Shown here one piece after another: positions 34,788-45,552 of a DNA stretch of 64,000 bases (within the stretch, counting starts at the first letter, position 1; the number at the start of each line of letters is the position of its first letter). The position numbers were made by a program, and so were the translations under genes. The notes beneath the pieces are model-generated. The model did no database searches. It saw only the letters and a program-made list of their open reading frames with translations, and was not told the origin of the DNA. Source of the DNA: Phaeobacter sp. 22II1-1F12B (GTDB lineage: Bacteria > Pseudomonadota > Alphaproteobacteria > Rhodobacterales > Rhodobacteraceae); NCBI RefSeq assembly GCF_002210165.1, contig NZ_AQQP01000019.1:1-64000 (forward strand). The letters are read 5' to 3'.

Positions 34788-35758
34788 GCGATCCCCCGAC
34801 CCTGGGCCTGCATCAGCAGGATCTTCAGGCAGAGCACCGGATCACGCCGGTTCAGCCAGTCCAGCGCTCGCCCCTCATCCAGCAGGCAATCGATGAACCC
34901 TGCCGCACGGCGGTCATACTCTCCCCGGATCTTTTCGGGGATATTACCCCGCACCCAGTTCATCAGCCCGAAAGAAAAGCGGATCAGCGCCAGCATCAGC
35001 GGGCTCTGCGCCCCCTGCCGGTCACGGATTCCCTCTGCCGCATGCCGCAGGGGTTCGAACACCCGCAACCGGTCCCGCGAACGGCGATTGGTCAGCCGCT
35101 GCCCGCCGGGTCGGACAAAATGAATCGCCGCCACCCGGTCGGAAACCAGTATATTCTCGGCACAAGAGAAACTGTCCCAATGGACGGCAATGTCGTTATG
35201 CACCGGGATTTCGCTGAATTTGAGCCTGTTTTCGCGCAGGAACCCGGTGCGGTAAATCTTGTTCCACGGGTAATTCGCGGTTTCTGCCAGGCAGGGCCGC
35301 GCCGCGCTATCCGGCACGCGCAGTCCGCCCGCCGAAACCCCGGCCAGCCGCCAGAGCATGTTATCCACCGGCATCTGCCCCCATCCGTCCCGTTCCAGCA
35401 CCCGGCTGTCGTGGTGCTTGAACAGGCAGAAATCGAAGGCACGCCCCTGCAATTCGCGCCAGAGACACGGCAACTCCCCCGTAAGCAGGTCGTCGGAATC
35501 AAAAAACAGCAGTGATTCCGTATCGACCACCTCCAGCGCCCGGTTGCGCGCATGCCCCGCACCACCGCTTTCATCGCTGCGCAGCAACAGGCTGCGGTCC
35601 CGCAGGCTCTCGGGCAGATCCGACTCGCTGAGGGGGATGTCCGAGGCATCATCGACGATCACCACCTGGTCGAAACAGTCCAGTTCGGCCGCCCGTTGCA
35701 GCAGGACCGACAGGCCGTCGGCATCATTGTGAACCGGAACAATCAGGGCCAGAGTCAT
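34784..35758 (-). CDS. Glycosyltransferase family 2 protein (324 aa)
   Basis: ALIVPVHNDADGLSVLL, VVIVDDASD and LLFFDSDDLLTGEL show the GT-A nucleotide-binding region with an intact DSDD metal site. Later NYPWNKIYRTGFLRE and IPVHNDIAVHWDSF are typical of GT2 enzymes in capsule loci. It lies ten bases downstream of the small unknown gene at 35769 and overlaps the next gene by four bases. Confidence 0.87.
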   Translation of the reverse strand: MTLALIVPVHNDADGLSVLLQRAAELDCFDQVVIVDDASDIPLSESDLPESLRDRSLLLRSDESGGAGHARNRALEVVDTESLLFFDSDDLLTGELPCLWRELQGRAFDFCLFKHHDSRVLERDGWGQMPVDNMLWRLAGVSAGGLRVPDSAARPCLAETANYPWNKIYRTGFLRENRLKFSEIPVHNDIAVHWDSFSCAENILVSDRVAAIHFVRPGGQRLTNRRSRDRLRVFEPLRHAAEGIRDRQGAQSPLMLALIRFSFGLMNWVRGNIPEKIRGEYDRRAAGFIDCLLDEGRALDWLNRRDPVLCLKILLMQAQGRGIA

Positions 35759-35768
35759 CGACCGACCC

Positions 35769-36302
35769 TCACACCAGAAAGACCCGCAGATCGATCAGCG
35801 AAAGGTCGAAAGCCTTGGCCGGAAGGAACAGGATCATCTCGCGCCAAGGGGCCTGCAGAGGCAGGTTGTGGCGATGCTGCACCGGCAGAGCGTCCACGTG
35901 GCTGCTCTCTTCGGGGCGCATCAGGATGTGCTTGTCAAAAAAGCAGTCGACAAACCCGCACTTGACGCCGGACCGGATGCAGGCGCGCAGGATCTGCATT
36001 TCGGGGGAGGCGCCACGCAGGGCAAAACCAAGCGCCCCGAACCCGGTCAGATCCGGTGCCGGAAAACTCAGGTGCAAAGCGCACCAACTGCCCTGTCCCC
36101 CGGGGCGCACCTCGAGATCGAAAAGCCGGCCTTCGGTCAGGTTGTACCGCCCCGCGATGCGCATCTCGGGATCGGCATGGAGATCGATGCCCGGCAGGAA
36201 ATGCACGTGATCGGCCAGTTCCCCCTCGCGGATTTCGCCGCGCAGCACGGCAAGCGCGTGATTGATCTGCCCGTCCGGGCCCAATGCTATACTATCCGCC
36301 AT
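35769..36302 (-). CDS. Unknown protein in the polysaccharide operon (177 aa)
   Basis: I do not recognise a family. The product is soluble, with no signal peptide, and rich in beta-strand-like segments (HVHFLPGIDLHADPEMRIAG, WCALHLSFPAPDLTGFGALGF). GGGAGAAT just before ATG 36302 decides the start; the frame extends to 36440 but the leader is low-complexity Pro/Arg. It may be a small carbohydrate-binding (jelly-roll) accessory protein; that is only a guess from composition. It lies between glf and a GT2 gene. Confidence 0.65.
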   Translation of the reverse strand: MADSIALGPDGQINHALAVLRGEIREGELADHVHFLPGIDLHADPEMRIAGRYNLTEGRLFDLEVRPGGQGSWCALHLSFPAPDLTGFGALGFALRGASPEMQILRACIRSGVKCGFVDCFFDKHILMRPEESSHVDALPVQHRHNLPLQAPWREMILFLPAKAFDLSLIDLRVFLV

Positions 36303-36384
36303 ATTCTCCCTGCCCTGGCAATCATTCTGCGCCCCAGCTCCAGAATACGATCCTGCCCCTGCACCGCAAGAGCAGGGTCTGCGC

Positions 36385-37735
<1,351 letters not shown>

Positions 37736-38923
37736 TTGATCACCCCCCAAAGCATATCCACTCAAAGCGACTCTCCCAAAGGCTCTGGCCGGATCGAGCG
37801 AGTGATATTTCATATAGGAGACCCAAAGACTGGCAGCACCTCTATCCAGCAAACCTTGTTTGAACGGACTTGGAACTCTCCCAATCATGATATCGCCTAT
37901 CCGGATGCTCTGAATGCCCTTCCTGTTGCCCGTGCTTTAAAGAAAAGCCCGGAAGACAGCGCCGCCTCTTTCAGGAAAATCAGGAAATGGCTTGACGCAC
38001 AGACAGCTGATGCGGCCGTTATCTCTGCAGAACATTTTGCCCCTGTAAAGCCGGAAGCGCTAAAGGAAGTTATCGACCGATTTTTGCCAGCCTACGCGGA
38101 TCGAGTACACATCATAGCCTATGCCCGCCCTCATATCCCACGGCTAATTTCTTCATATAGCCAAAGGGTCAAGGCCCGTGGGATTAAACAGGATCTCAAT
38201 CGTTTCTGCACAGACGCCGCCAACAATGGAAAATTTCGCTTAAGTGAAAGATTTCACGAATGGAGGAATGTTTTCGGTACTGACTTCACCCTTCGACCGA
38301 TGGTCCGAAACAGGCTCTACAAAGGCGATGTCGTCTACGATTTCCTCCGTGAGATCCTTAAAACCGAAGATTTTGCCGTTAACAGTAGCGGCCATGCGAA
38401 TATCTCGCCAACGCTGGATCATCTTGCCTGCCTTCTTGAGGTGCACAAAGCCCTCAACAAAGCAAAAATTTCAGAAGATTTGCGAACCGTAGTCGGCCGC
38501 CTGTTGGCCACCAAGCTTACCGCCACGCCAGCTGCGTCAGGAGATAAATTGAAGATGCCCAGAAATTTGCTGCCGCTTCTCCAAGAAGCGTACGCAGAAG
38601 ATGCGGCGGCTCTTGATTCCGAATTTTTCGACGGGCCACTCTTTACGAACGAGCTAAAAAAAGCTGAGGACAGTGCCACCGACACGCCACAGAAAATAAA
38701 AGCCCGAGCCCGGTTCTCTCGGTCGGAGGTACACAATCTCCAAAGGATCGCAACCCGCTTGGCAGCCACAATCGCAAACGATCCCAAGGAATGGAAACGG
38801 CAAATCCATCAATACTCTGGCCGGACCTACGGCAAGAATACTGGCAAAATATCCGACAAGATGCAGTTCCTCGAGGTACACATCGAAGAACTGAGACGCT
38901 TCATAGCCGAGGTCGCTCGGTGA
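37736..38923 (+). CDS. Sulfotransferase-like protein, low-GC copy (395 aa)
   Basis: FHIGDPKTGSTSIQQTL (residues 25-41) is a PAPS-binding 5'-phosphosulfate loop. HIIAYARPHIPRLISSYSQR carries the Arg and Ser expected in the 3'-phosphate motif. FTLRPMVRNRLYKGDVVYDF is shared almost word for word with the next gene, so the two are paralogs. It starts with TTG 37736 behind a good GGAG; no alternative ATG keeps the loop at normal distance. Codon use and GC (about 50-53% in lines I counted) are clearly below neighbours at about 65%, suggesting separate acquisition. The acceptor is presumably the polysaccharide. Confidence 0.75.
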   Translation: MITPQSISTQSDSPKGSGRIERVIFHIGDPKTGSTSIQQTLFERTWNSPNHDIAYPDALNALPVARALKKSPEDSAASFRKIRKWLDAQTADAAVISAEHFAPVKPEALKEVIDRFLPAYADRVHIIAYARPHIPRLISSYSQRVKARGIKQDLNRFCTDAANNGKFRLSERFHEWRNVFGTDFTLRPMVRNRLYKGDVVYDFLREILKTEDFAVNSSGHANISPTLDHLACLLEVHKALNKAKISEDLRTVVGRLLATKLTATPAASGDKLKMPRNLLPLLQEAYAEDAAALDSEFFDGPLFTNELKKAEDSATDTPQKIKARARFSRSEVHNLQRIATRLAATIANDPKEWKRQIHQYSGRTYGKNTGKISDKMQFLEVHIEELRRFIAEVAR

Positions 38924-39047
38924 TTTTTTAATAGTTCTTCCAAAACTCGAAACAGCTAACTTATTCCCGCCAGCTCTTTGCTTGTCCTGTCTAGACACAG
39001 GCCATAAAGACGGACCATAAATCGGCCCCCTTGGACCATAATACGCC

Positions 39048-40283
39048 ATGTTCAGAAAAAAGACCGCAGCGCCCAAGACTCCCGTCGCCCCGACCTACGC
39101 GCCGGCGCCAAGCCCGGCCCCTGCCAAGGGACGCAAGACGCTGATCTTTCACATCGGGGATCACAAGACCGGCTCGACCTCGATCCAGCTTGCCTTTGCC
39201 AAGGGGCGCGTCTCGCTGAAGGATCGCAGCCTGTTCTACCCGGCCAAGCTTGCCAGCAACGTGCTTGGCGATCAATGCATGAACTATCACGCGGCGCAGA
39301 CCGACGAGGACCGCGCCAAGGCGGCACAGCCGCTGGAACGGCTGGCGGCCCGGGTCGCGGCCAGCGACGCCGATTTCGTGCTGATCTCGGCCGAGGCGAT
39401 CGAAACCGTGCCCGCCGCCGTCTTTCGAGACATCACCGACCGTTTCTTTGCCGACAGCGCCGATGAAATCCGCATCATCGGCTATGTCCGCCCCCATGCC
39501 GCGCGCATCACCTCGAGCTTTGCCGAACGCACCAAGGTCGGCGTGCCCCGCGCCCTGAAAAGCGATCTCGACCAGTTTGCCGCCAACAAGCAGACCGGCG
39601 GCGAATTCATCTACCTGCCACGTTTCACCGCCTGGCGCGAAGCCTATGGCGATGCCTTCACCCTGCGTCCGATGGTGCGCAATGCGCTCTACCGCAAATC
39701 GGTGGTGGACGATTTCATCCATTACGCCTTTGGCGGACTGGAGTTCGAGATCACCGGCACCGATGCGGCCAATGAATCGCTCTGCGTCGAGGACCTGATG
39801 CGGCTCAAGGTGCTGCAACGGCATCTGTCAGCGCCCCGCGACCTGCGGCTCAAAGTGGGCTGGGAAATTGCCCGCATCATCGGCCAGATGCCGCCGCCGC
39901 CGCAAAGCACCAAGATCGCCCTGCACAAGACCCTCGCCCGGGACATCCAGAAAGCCTACATGGCCGATGCCCGCGCTATGGACGATACCTTTTTTGACGG
40001 CGTCCCGCTGATGCAGCAGGAATTGCAGGCCGCGGTGGACAAAGCCCTCGACAAGCCGCAATCCGCCAGACCGGCCGATTACCTGTCCCCCTCCGAGATG
40101 CGCTCGCTCGACCTGATGTCGCGGATGATCGGCGGCCTGCTGGAAAATGACGAGGTCAACTGGCCCGCCTTCCTGCATGGCAAACGGCTTCGCGACGTAC
40201 AGGGGGAACCGGCTGAAAAAGGCCCTAACAAGGGCAAAAAGCAGGGGCGGAAGAAAAACAAGAGGCAGGAGGGCCGGGGCTAG
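39048..40283 (+). CDS. Sulfotransferase-like protein (411 aa)
   Basis: After a Pro/Ala-rich leader the PAPS loop LIFHIGDHKTGSTSIQLAF appears at residues 32-50. RIIGYVRPHAARITSSFAER and FTLRPMVRNALYRKSVVDDF follow as in the preceding paralog. The C-terminal tail is strongly basic (GKKQGRKKNKRQEGRG), possibly for binding an anionic polymer or membrane. GC is as in the rest of the locus. It is one of three tandem sulfotransferase-like genes leading into the GlfT2-like gene. Confidence 0.8.
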   Translation: MFRKKTAAPKTPVAPTYAPAPSPAPAKGRKTLIFHIGDHKTGSTSIQLAFAKGRVSLKDRSLFYPAKLASNVLGDQCMNYHAAQTDEDRAKAAQPLERLAARVAASDADFVLISAEAIETVPAAVFRDITDRFFADSADEIRIIGYVRPHAARITSSFAERTKVGVPRALKSDLDQFAANKQTGGEFIYLPRFTAWREAYGDAFTLRPMVRNALYRKSVVDDFIHYAFGGLEFEITGTDAANESLCVEDLMRLKVLQRHLSAPRDLRLKVGWEIARIIGQMPPPPQSTKIALHKTLARDIQKAYMADARAMDDTFFDGVPLMQQELQAAVDKALDKPQSARPADYLSPSEMRSLDLMSRMIGGLLENDEVNWPAFLHGKRLRDVQGEPAEKGPNKGKKQGRKKNKRQEGRG

Positions 40284-40330
40284 ATCCCTGCCGCAACGCC
40301 CCATCCGAGACGGGTACGAGTGAGAACGCA

Positions 40331-41470
40331 ATGAAAGTCACGATCTACTTCGGTCACCACAAGGTCGGCTCGACCGCCCTGCAAAGCTTCCTGTTCCGGA
40401 ACCAGATCACCCTGATGCGGGCGGGCATTCTATATCCCGGCGTCGAAAGCGAAAGCCTGTCCTACATGGCCGCGCGCCTGCTGGAACATACCCCCCTGCC
40501 CAGTGGGCTGCGCAGTCGGGTGGCGAAGGCCAGCAAGGGAGCGCCACCGATGAACGCGCGCGAGCCGCATAACGCGCTGGCCTTCAGGATGCTCGCCCAG
40601 GCCAATAACGGCACCCCCCCGCCCTGGCACGAAGGTCTGCCCGGCGTCGGCCAGATGGTGCGGGCGCTGCAGATGCAGGCGCATTTCCTCCAGCCGGAAA
40701 CCGTGGTCCTCTGCTCCGAGGTCATGGCCAATTTTGGCCCCCGTCACCCCGATATGATCGACAAGGTCCGCGACATCTTTCCCGAGGCAGAACAGTCTCT
40801 ATATTGCGTATTGCGCCGCCCCGACGAATATCTCGTCGCTTGGCATGCCCAGCGGATGCGCTTTGGTGACAAGGTCCGCGCGCTCAGCGACGGGGCCGCC
40901 AACCATTATACCAAGACCATCCACTTCAACTATCAGAGCGTCATCGCCCCCTGGGTAGACCGTTTCCCCGGCTCGCCGCTCCATATCCGCAACTACGCCG
41001 ATGTGCTGGCCTCTGGCGGTTCGGTCGAGGATTTCTTCGGCACCACCGGGCTCGCCCTGCCTCAGGGGCTCAAGACCAGCCTGCGCGCCAATGAAAGCCT
41101 GCCCCGCGCCGCGATGGAAATCGCCCGCCGTGCCAACCACGACCTGCCCGCGCTGGAAGCCGACGAGATGCGCCACTACCTGCTGACCAGCAAGAAACAC
41201 GTCACCCCCCTGCCCAATCGCGAGATCGAAATGTTCGGTGCCTCCCTGCGCGCCGAACTGGCCGAAAAATTCGCTCCGATCCATGCCTACCTGTCGGAAC
41301 TGACGGGGAGGGATGCCTTTTTCCCGGATATCGATGAAATGACGAAACCACTCCCGATCCCGGAATCCGAGGCAGTGGCCGACTTCCTCCCCAAAATTCC
41401 GCTCAAAACCCTGCCCAACGACAGGTTGCGCGATTTCGTTCAGGGACTGACCCGTGAATACGCGGCGTGA
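40331..41470 (+). CDS. Sulfotransferase-like protein (379 aa)
   Basis: The protein begins directly with the PAPS loop VTIYFGHHKVGSTALQSF (residues 3-20). LYCVLRRPDEYLVAWHAQRM contains the Arg of the 3'-phosphate-binding motif. The loop reads GHHKVGS, closer to the TPR-fused enzyme at 24299 (GHHKVGT) than to its immediate neighbours (GDxKTGS), so it is a distinct subgroup. It follows the previous gene by 47 bases and precedes the GlfT2-like gene by 52. Confidence 0.8.
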   Translation: MKVTIYFGHHKVGSTALQSFLFRNQITLMRAGILYPGVESESLSYMAARLLEHTPLPSGLRSRVAKASKGAPPMNAREPHNALAFRMLAQANNGTPPPWHEGLPGVGQMVRALQMQAHFLQPETVVLCSEVMANFGPRHPDMIDKVRDIFPEAEQSLYCVLRRPDEYLVAWHAQRMRFGDKVRALSDGAANHYTKTIHFNYQSVIAPWVDRFPGSPLHIRNYADVLASGGSVEDFFGTTGLALPQGLKTSLRANESLPRAAMEIARRANHDLPALEADEMRHYLLTSKKHVTPLPNREIEMFGASLRAELAEKFAPIHAYLSELTGRDAFFPDIDEMTKPLPIPESEAVADFLPKIPLKTLPNDRLRDFVQGLTREYAA

Positions 41471-41522
41471 TATTCCTTTCCTGCTGCGCCACAGGCCAAA
41501 AGCCCTTTATTAGAGACTAAAT

Positions 41523-43295
41523 ATGATCACCCTCCAGACCCTTATCCTGCCCGAACCGTCGATCTGCACCGAACTGCCGCTCTACGTGCAGACCGATGGC
41601 GCGACCGGGTTCTCCCAAAGCCGGCAAGAGCTCTGGACGGGGGCGGGCGGCAAGCTCGGCTTCAACAGCTACTTCAACCTCTTCAGCCTCGACAAATGGA
41701 TGAAAGGCTGTGGGCTCGACTCCCTGATTGTCGAGCTGATCGGCTCGGGCCGCGCCTATATCCGGGTGGTGCAGGCCGCCGAAGAACGCTCCTGGAATGT
41801 GATCTACAGCGAAATCGAAACGCTCGAGGCTGGCACCCCCTTTCAGATCGACATCTCCGACCTGATCGATCGCTCGGTACAGGGTCTGGTTTTCGTCGAT
41901 ATCCGCGGCCTCGACGCCGACGGCTTCACCTTTACCGGCGGCCGCTTCGCCACCCACGACACCCCCGGTGACCTGCCCCGGCTGGCCGTATCGATCACGA
42001 CGTTCAAACGCGAAGAACAGGTCCGTGAAACCGTCGCCCGCTTAAGCGATTTCATCGAAGGCTTTGCTTATGCCGAGCAGATCCACGTGCAGGTGGTCGA
42101 CAATGGCAACAGCGCCGAAATCCCCGCCTCGCCCCGGGTCACCCCGATCGACAACCCCAATTACGGCGGCGCCGGCGGTTTCGCCCGCGGGCTGATGGAG
42201 GCCACCAAGGCCGGGTTCTCCCATTGCCTCTTCATGGATGACGACGCCTCTTTCCACATGGAGAATATCGCCCGCACCTACATGTTCCTCGCCTTCTCGA
42301 AAGACCGGCGCAACGCGGTCGCCGGGGCGATGATCAACAACACCCATAAATGGGCGATGTGGGAAAACGGCGCCTGGTTCGACGGCTCATGCCGCCCGAT
42401 TTCCTGCGGCGACGACCTGCGCGAGCCCAAGGAAGTGATCAAGATGGAGCTTGCCTCCGGCCAGCAGCGCCCGGCCACGCTCTATGGCGGCTGGTGGTTC
42501 TTCGCCTTCGCCATCGACCAGGTGAAACATCACCCCTTCCCCTTCTTCGTGCGCGGCGACGATATCTCCTTCTCGCTGATGAACGATTTCAACATCCACA
42601 CCCTGAACGGCGTGGTCTCCTTCCAGGACGACTTCTCCGAAAAGGAAAGCGCGCAGACCCTCTATCTCGACCTGCGCAACCATATCATCCAGCATCTCGT
42701 CACCCCGGAACTCGAACGCAGCGCGCTTGGCACCGCCAAGGTCCCGATCCGCTTCATCATGCGCTCGATGCTGCGCTTCCATTACGAAAGCGCCCAGGCC
42801 CAGCTGCTGGCGTGGCAGGACGTGATGCGCGGCCCCGATTTCTTCGACGAAAATATCGACATGGCGCAGCGCCGTGCCGACATCAAGGACATGATGGACA
42901 AGGAGGTCTGGCGCGGCATCGACCAGGCCGACCTGAGCGAGAAGAAACGTCTGACAAAAATCTCCCGCCCGATCCGCACCCTGATCGGTACCTATACTCT
43001 AAACGGCCATTTAATCCCGTTTTCCGCGCGGTTCTGGGACAAGATCAACCTGACCATGGCCGATCGCGGCATCGTCTACCCCGCCTACGGGGCCCGCAAG
43101 GTCACCTATCTCAGCGCCAACCGCGACAAGGCCTATACGGTCACCCAATCCAAGCGCCGCTTCTTCGCGACCTGCTGGCAGATGACCAGGATGCTGATCC
43201 GCTTCATGCGCGAATATGACAACCTGAAAACCAGCTACCGCAGCGGCTATGACCGCCTCACCGCCCCGGAGTACTGGCAAAAGAAACTGGGCTGA
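41523..43295 (+). CDS. GlfT2-like galactofuranosyltransferase (590 aa)
   Basis: Residues 1-150 form an N-terminal beta-rich domain as in GlfT2. LAVSITTFKREEQV starts the GT-A fold, VVDNGN and NPNYGGAGGFARG bind UDP-Galf, and LFMDDDASF (DDD about 239-241) is the metal site. YGGWWFFAF and FVRGDDISFSLMND reproduce the GlfT2 acceptor and catalytic-Asp segments, followed by a helical C-terminus. GlfT2 polymerises galactofuranose; with glf in the same locus the donor is provided. This implies a galactofuranose-containing chain. Family known mainly from mycobacterial galactan and various O-antigens. Confidence 0.85.
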   Translation: MITLQTLILPEPSICTELPLYVQTDGATGFSQSRQELWTGAGGKLGFNSYFNLFSLDKWMKGCGLDSLIVELIGSGRAYIRVVQAAEERSWNVIYSEIETLEAGTPFQIDISDLIDRSVQGLVFVDIRGLDADGFTFTGGRFATHDTPGDLPRLAVSITTFKREEQVRETVARLSDFIEGFAYAEQIHVQVVDNGNSAEIPASPRVTPIDNPNYGGAGGFARGLMEATKAGFSHCLFMDDDASFHMENIARTYMFLAFSKDRRNAVAGAMINNTHKWAMWENGAWFDGSCRPISCGDDLREPKEVIKMELASGQQRPATLYGGWWFFAFAIDQVKHHPFPFFVRGDDISFSLMNDFNIHTLNGVVSFQDDFSEKESAQTLYLDLRNHIIQHLVTPELERSALGTAKVPIRFIMRSMLRFHYESAQAQLLAWQDVMRGPDFFDENIDMAQRRADIKDMMDKEVWRGIDQADLSEKKRLTKISRPIRTLIGTYTLNGHLIPFSARFWDKINLTMADRGIVYPAYGARKVTYLSANRDKAYTVTQSKRRFFATCWQMTRMLIRFMREYDNLKTSYRSGYDRLTAPEYWQKKLG

Positions 43296-43362
43296 TCCCC
43301 CTTCTTTGGGTCTGAAAATATCCCGGGGGAGTCCGCAGGACGGGGGCAGCGCCCCCCTGCCC
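43295..43362. repeat. Palindromic intergenic repeat, copy 3 (right half only)
   Basis: Only the CTTCTTTGGGTCTGAAAATATCCCGGGGGAG half plus a GC-rich tail GACGGGGGCAGCGCCCCC is present. The left arm is missing, apparently cut off at the end of the GlfT2-like gene. It lies between convergent genes; the GC-rich tail hairpin may still terminate transcription. Confidence 0.75.
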
Positions 43363-43372
43363 GGTCAGAACC

Positions 43373-44026
43373 TCAGGCCATCAGCGCCTGGTGTACCTCG
43401 ATTGCCTCTTCGAGATCTTCGAAATACTGCAGCCGCCCGTTTTCCAGCACCAGCCCCGCATTGCAGAACTCGCGCACCTGCCCCATCGAGTGGTTCACCA
43501 TGATCGAGCTCGAATGATGCATCCGGTCGGCAAACACCGCCCGGCTCTTGCGTTTAAAGGCCGCGTCCCCCACCGCCGTGGTCTCGTCCACAAGATAGGT
43601 ATCAAAGCGGATCCCCATCGAAGCCCCGAATGCAAGGCGTGAACGCATGCCGCTGGAATAGCTGCGCACCGGCATGTAGAAAAACTTGCCCAGCTCGGCA
43701 AAATCCTCGACGAACTTCAAAAGCTCATCCGTATCCACCCCGTAGATCCGGGCAATGAACCGCACGTTCTGCGCCCCGGTCAGCTCGCGGTGAAACGACC
43801 CCCCGAAACCGACCGGCCATGAAATCGAGCCATCGCTGATAATGCGACCCGAATCCGGGCGGATCGTGCCGGAAATCATCTCCAGCAGGGTCGATTTTCC
43901 CGCCCCGTTCCGCCCCAGCAGCGCCAGCGACTTGCCCGTCGGAAGGGTCAGGTTCAGATCGTCGATCACCACCCGGCGCTCGCCCCGGACCCGGAAACTC
44001 TTGGTCAGGTTCTCGAAACGGATCAC
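43373..44026 (-). CDS. kpsT: Capsule polysaccharide ABC exporter ATP-binding subunit
   Basis: ALLGRNGAGKSTLLEMI is the Walker A, SYSSGMRSRLAFG the ABC signature, and TYLVDETTAVGD the Walker B. The short length (217) and the signature DGSISWPVGFGGSFHRELTG are those of KpsT/Wzt-type polysaccharide exporters without a C-terminal sugar-binding domain. It starts with GTG 44026, four bases after the kpsE stop, so the two are co-translated. It pairs with the permease at 45553. Confidence 0.93.
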   Translation of the reverse strand: MIRFENLTKSFRVRGERRVVIDDLNLTLPTGKSLALLGRNGAGKSTLLEMISGTIRPDSGRIISDGSISWPVGFGGSFHRELTGAQNVRFIARIYGVDTDELLKFVEDFAELGKFFYMPVRSYSSGMRSRLAFGASMGIRFDTYLVDETTAVGDAAFKRKSRAVFADRMHHSSSIMVNHSMGQVREFCNAGLVLENGRLQYFEDLEEAIEVHQALMA

Positions 44027-44030
44027 CGCC

Positions 44031-45416
44031 TCAGCTCCGGTCCCGGATCGAATAATAGATCAGCGACAGGATCGACCAGAACAGCGCCAGGAACAGGGCC
44101 GACAAGCCGCCAAGGATGAACCGCTGCGGATATTCGGAATCCTGCGCCAGCGTCGGCTTGATATAGGTCGCGAGATACCGGCTCTGGCGCGCCGCATCGT
44201 CCCGCGCCGCTTCCAGCGCGGTCAGCGCCGCCCGATAGGACTGCTCCGCATACTCGGCGTCCACCGCAAGGCTCTCATACTCGGCGATCAGCGTCGGGTA
44301 ATCTTCGCCCACCGCCCCGGTATCGGTATTGTCGCTGGTAAAGGTCTGCCGCTCGATCTGGATCCGGTCCCGGATCACCTCGATGCGCTGCTCCGCCTTG
44401 GTCAGGCGCGGGTCGCTGCCATTGGTGGTGCCGCGCAGCAGGTCATATTCGATCAGCGCCGCCGCCAGCTGCTGCTGAAGATTGCCCATCACCCCCATGC
44501 GGCTCTGCATATCCGCGGCGGGATCGACGATCCGGGTCCGGGTACGAAAGCGCGTCAGGGCCTCGCGCGCGCCCTTCAGCCGTTCCAGCGCCTCTTCGAG
44601 ATCGGCCTTGGCATAGCCAAGCGCATCCTCGCGCGCCCGTGCATTCAGATCGTTGATCCGATCCTGGCTTTCCCGCACGATCTCACCGGTGATTTTCTGA
44701 GCGGTTTCCGCATCAAAGGCAGAAACCGTCACCTCGGTCAGCCCGGTGCCGGAATCATAGGCAATGCCCACGATCCGGTGCCAGTACCAGACCAGGTCCT
44801 CCATCGACGCCTCAGGCCAGAGACCGAAAGCCCAGTCATACGGCCAGACCTGCGTGTAATGCGCCCGCAGATCGACATTCGCATTGACCGCCTCGACCAT
44901 CTCCTGGCTCTGGATGAACTCGTAAAGGATATCGCTGTCCGAAGCCGCGGTGCCGCCGGCAAACTGCGCCAGCCCCCCCAGCAATTCATTGGCCGCGCCG
45001 CTTTCCTGCGTGCGCACCGTGAAACCCGTGGTCGAAAGATACTGGTCGGTCGCATGGGTGCCGAGGTAATAGACCACCCCGGCAAAGGGCAGCAGCACCA
45101 TCAGCACAAAGCTCAGTATCAGCCCCCAGTGGCGCTTTTTCATCCGCGCCGGACGAGCGATGGGCTGCACCTTCGCCCGATCGATCACCTCGACCTGTTC
45201 GCGCGCCCGCGCAGCCAGCCGTTCCTGCTTGCGCTTTTTCTTCAGCCCGCCGCCCTTGCCGCCACTTTTTTTGCCACCGCCTTTTCGCGCAGGCGGCGTG
45301 GCTTCGGGAATTTTGCCGGTCTCGCGGGAGGTCACCGTTTCCTGTCCGGGCGTCTCGTCCTTCCCGGTTTCCGCTTCCATCCCGGTCCGGCCATCTGCCC
45401 CATTATCGAGATTCAT
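44031..45416 (-). CDS. kpsE: KpsE/Wzz-family capsule export co-polymerase (461 aa)
   Basis: The first 95 residues are basic and low-complexity (GGGKKSGGKGGGLKKKRKQ), cytoplasmic. A first membrane helix lies near 98-120 (GLILSFVLMVLLPFAGVVYYL) and a second near 435-455 (GGLSALFLALFWSILSLIYY), enclosing a large periplasmic helical domain with a coiled coil (about 235-400). This is the PCP-3/KpsE layout that links the inner-membrane ABC exporter with the outer-membrane channel. It is divergent from the permease gene at 45553 and upstream of kpsT. Confidence 0.88.
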   Translation of the reverse strand: MNLDNGADGRTGMEAETGKDETPGQETVTSRETGKIPEATPPARKGGGKKSGGKGGGLKKKRKQERLAARAREQVEVIDRAKVQPIARPARMKKRHWGLILSFVLMVLLPFAGVVYYLGTHATDQYLSTTGFTVRTQESGAANELLGGLAQFAGGTAASDSDILYEFIQSQEMVEAVNANVDLRAHYTQVWPYDWAFGLWPEASMEDLVWYWHRIVGIAYDSGTGLTEVTVSAFDAETAQKITGEIVRESQDRINDLNARAREDALGYAKADLEEALERLKGAREALTRFRTRTRIVDPAADMQSRMGVMGNLQQQLAAALIEYDLLRGTTNGSDPRLTKAEQRIEVIRDRIQIERQTFTSDNTDTGAVGEDYPTLIAEYESLAVDAEYAEQSYRAALTALEAARDDAARQSRYLATYIKPTLAQDSEYPQRFILGGLSALFLALFWSILSLIYYSIRDRS

Positions 45417-45552
45417 TGATCCTGGATTCCTGCCTGTGCCTGTGCCCCTGCGCCCCGTCCCGCACCCTGTCTCCGCGGACGTGAAGCCATTTGTATTCTG
45501 GCTTTATTTCTTACATAACCAAGGGCGTAAACACCAGCACAGACAGGCGTTC
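45417..45552. promoter_or_regulatory. Divergent promoter region of the kps exporter genes
   Basis: These 136 bp separate kpsE (minus) from kpsM (plus). An AT-rich stretch TTTGTATTCTGGCTTTATTT (45489-45508) is the only promoter-like part. The divergent arrangement would give balanced expression of exporter subunits. Confidence 0.35.
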
